Below are positions 5,947 to 6,825 of a stretch of DNA of 6,825 nucleotides, one piece after another. The notes below the pieces were generated by a model, which saw only the letters and a program-made list of their open reading frames with translations, ran no database searches and had not been told where the DNA came from. Every line of letters starts with the position of its first letter. Positions within the stretch are counted from its first letter, which is position 1. The position numbers and the translations under genes were made by a program. The DNA is from Gammaproteobacteria bacterium (GTDB taxonomy: Bacteria; Pseudomonadota; Gammaproteobacteria; JAABTG01): positions 1-6,825 of the forward strand of contig JASJBY010000214.1 of the NCBI GenBank assembly GCA_030066245.1, written 5' to 3'.

Positions 5947-6489
5947 ATGATTCATTACGCCATGGTCATCGACACGGTCACCTGCATCGGGTGCGGCGAC
6001 TGTGTCATCTCATGCCAGACGGAGAACAAGGTGCCCATCGGGTTGAACAGAGATTGGGTGGTCGAGGCTACCCGAGGCACCTACCCGAACCTGACCACCG
6101 AGTTTCGCTCCGAGCGCTGCAACCACTGCTCCCACGCGACCTGTGTGTTCGCCTGCCCCACCGGCGCCAGCCACTACTGGCAGGATACCAATATCGTGCT
6201 GGTGGACCCGGGAAAATGCACCGGCTGCAAAGCGTGCATAGCTGCCTGTCCCTATGACGCTCGCCTCATCATGCGTCCCCAAGGCTACATCGACAAGTGT
6301 ACCTTTTGCCACCACCGGGTCGAGCAGGGGCAGGATCCGGCCTGCGTCTCCACCTGCCCCACCCACTGCATGCACTTCGGTATTCTGGACGATCCCAAGA
6401 GCCAGGTCTCGCGGCTGCTTTCCTCTCGCAAATACAAATCGTTGATGCCCGAGACCGGCAATGAGCCAAATGTTTACTATCTCTACTGA
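5947..6489 (+). CDS. Four-cluster [4Fe-4S] electron-transfer subunit (DmsB/PsrB/PhsB-like)
   Basis: This 180-aa ferredoxin-like protein carries electrons between the molybdoenzyme and its redox partner. Sixteen cysteines fall into four groups typical of the family: C13-X2-C16-X2-C19-X3-C23; C58-X2-C61-X4-C66-X3-C70; C91-X2-C94-X2-C97-X3-C101; and C118-X2-C121-X11-C133-X3-C137. In this family the groups interleave to bind four [4Fe-4S] clusters. There is no signal peptide, as expected if it crosses the membrane folded with the Tat-bearing catalytic subunit. Its ATG follows the molybdoenzyme TGA after one base, with AAGGA at 5931-5935 as a likely ribosome-binding site inside the upstream gene, so the two are co-translated. 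The C-terminus (EPNVYYLY) is a familiar ending for PsrB/PhsB-type subunits, so the gene looks complete. The family usually precedes an nrfD/psrC gene, but here repeat sequence follows instead. Confidence 0.95.
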   Translation: MIHYAMVIDTVTCIGCGDCVISCQTENKVPIGLNRDWVVEATRGTYPNLTTEFRSERCNHCSHATCVFACPTGASHYWQDTNIVLVDPGKCTGCKACIAACPYDARLIMRPQGYIDKCTFCHHRVEQGQDPACVSTCPTHCMHFGILDDPKSQVSRLLSSRKYKSLMPETGNEPNVYYLY

Positions 6490-6569
6490 GCGGACCGGAG
6501 ACCTACGGATGCTGCACGGGAGCTGGCGTCGTGTCACGCAAATGCAACGAGTTTTGGTTGGCAAGGATT

Positions 6570-6613
6570 CCGGCCGGGCCAGATACCAGCTTAATTCTGT
6601 GACAGACCTTTAG
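6570..6613 (+). repeat. 44-bp direct repeat, right copy
   Basis: This copy matches 145-188 at 39 of 44 positions, ungapped, in the same orientation. The differences are confined to a 5-base block after the GC-rich start, one base in TTAA(C/T)TCTG, and two bases before the final TAG. The odd palindrome TCTGTGACAGA lies at 6596-6606. The copy begins 80 bp after the Fe-S gene stop, and IS-like sequence follows it directly. Sequences outside the two copies are unrelated, so the shared block has sharp edges. Confidence 0.75.
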
Positions 6614-6722
6614 CCCGGATTTCTCACCAGGCGGACCTTGGATTGGAGATTATGTTGGCAAACTCAACACATTGGCTTCACCGAGCCTGTCTTCCTTGTA
6701 AACAGGCTGTCCTATTCGGTTC

Positions 6723-6825
6723 TTGGCCCACTCTGGCTTTGCATCTTGACCGATCCCCCTTGAGCCATAGCTACAGCTATGCCTCTGCGGGCGATCGGCC
6801 AATCTGCTTTGCCAGAGCGACCCAA
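6723..6825. repeat. Long imperfect palindrome at right edge
   Basis: The centre is CATAGCT-AC-AGCTATG at 6766-6781, a perfect 7-bp dyad. Going outward on the same axis, CCGATC (6750-6755) pairs with GATCGG (6793-6798), CTCTGGC (6731-6737) with GCCAGAG (6811-6817), and TTGG (6723-6726) with CCAA (6822-6825). Roughly 32 of 43 positions pair over 6731-6817 with one gap. Such a structure fits the subterminal region of an insertion sequence or a palindromic MITE. It is cut by the window edge, so its full extent is unknown. Confidence 0.6.

Larger units (their letters stand above)
6490..6825. other. Gene-free right flank, probably mobile-element edge
   Basis: No convincing coding region follows the Fe-S gene. 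Base composition becomes less GC-rich past about 6600. The stretch contains the right copy of the 44-bp repeat (6570-6613) and then CCCGGATTTCTCACCAGG from 6615, which has the look of an insertion-sequence terminus (from memory it recalls IS1380-type ends; unverified). A long imperfect palindrome runs to the window edge. No transposase reading frame is inside the window, so an element would have to continue to the right. Confidence 0.45.

Noticed and set aside
145..6613. CRISPR array or phage attachment sites from the 44-bp repeat pair
   Set aside because: There are only two copies 6.4 kb apart with genes between them, no spacer series, no Cas genes, no integrase and no tRNA gene at either copy.

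Overview
The window is about 6.8 kb of high-GC DNA. It reads as an accessory respiratory gene cluster from a proteobacterium, most likely a sulfur-, metalloid- or metal-cycling gammaproteobacterium or betaproteobacterium. That taxonomic guess rests on high GC, Tat and Sec export signals, c-type cytochromes and IS-like flanks; no taxonomic marker gene is present.

Layout. Positions 1-351 hold no gene: there is a run of small hairpins at 15-78 and the first copy of a 44-bp repeat. A leftward gene (352-2076) encodes an exported cytochrome c with 11 CXXCH heme-binding motifs. A 191-bp divergent intergenic region follows. Three rightward genes come next: an exported protein with an N-terminal beta-rich domain and three rhodanese-type domains (2268-3569), a Tat-exported molybdopterin oxidoreductase of the PhsA/PsrA type (3759-5945), and a four-cluster ferredoxin-like electron-transfer subunit (5947-6489). 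A 189-bp gap with a long imperfect inverted repeat separates the rhodanese gene from the molybdoenzyme gene. The last two genes are one nucleotide apart. Positions 6490-6825 hold no gene: they contain the second copy of the 44-bp repeat and a long imperfect palindrome that resembles the end of an insertion sequence.

How the parts may work together. The molybdoenzyme and the Fe-S protein form a standard catalytic and electron-transfer pair. The usual third partner, a polytopic NrfD/PsrC quinone-reacting subunit, is absent from this window. Instead there is an 11-heme cytochrome, divergently encoded, and a lipobox in the Tat signal of the catalytic subunit. My inference is a membrane-tethered periplasmic complex that exchanges electrons with the multiheme cytochrome. 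The rhodanese protein would bind or deliver sulfane sulfur (polysulfide, thiosulfate or a related species), or a selenium analogue. Neither substrate nor direction (reductase or oxidase) can be read from the sequence. A divergent cytochrome, a triple rhodanese and a PhsA/PsrA-like pair without NrfD, all bracketed by a direct repeat, is the most interesting content here.
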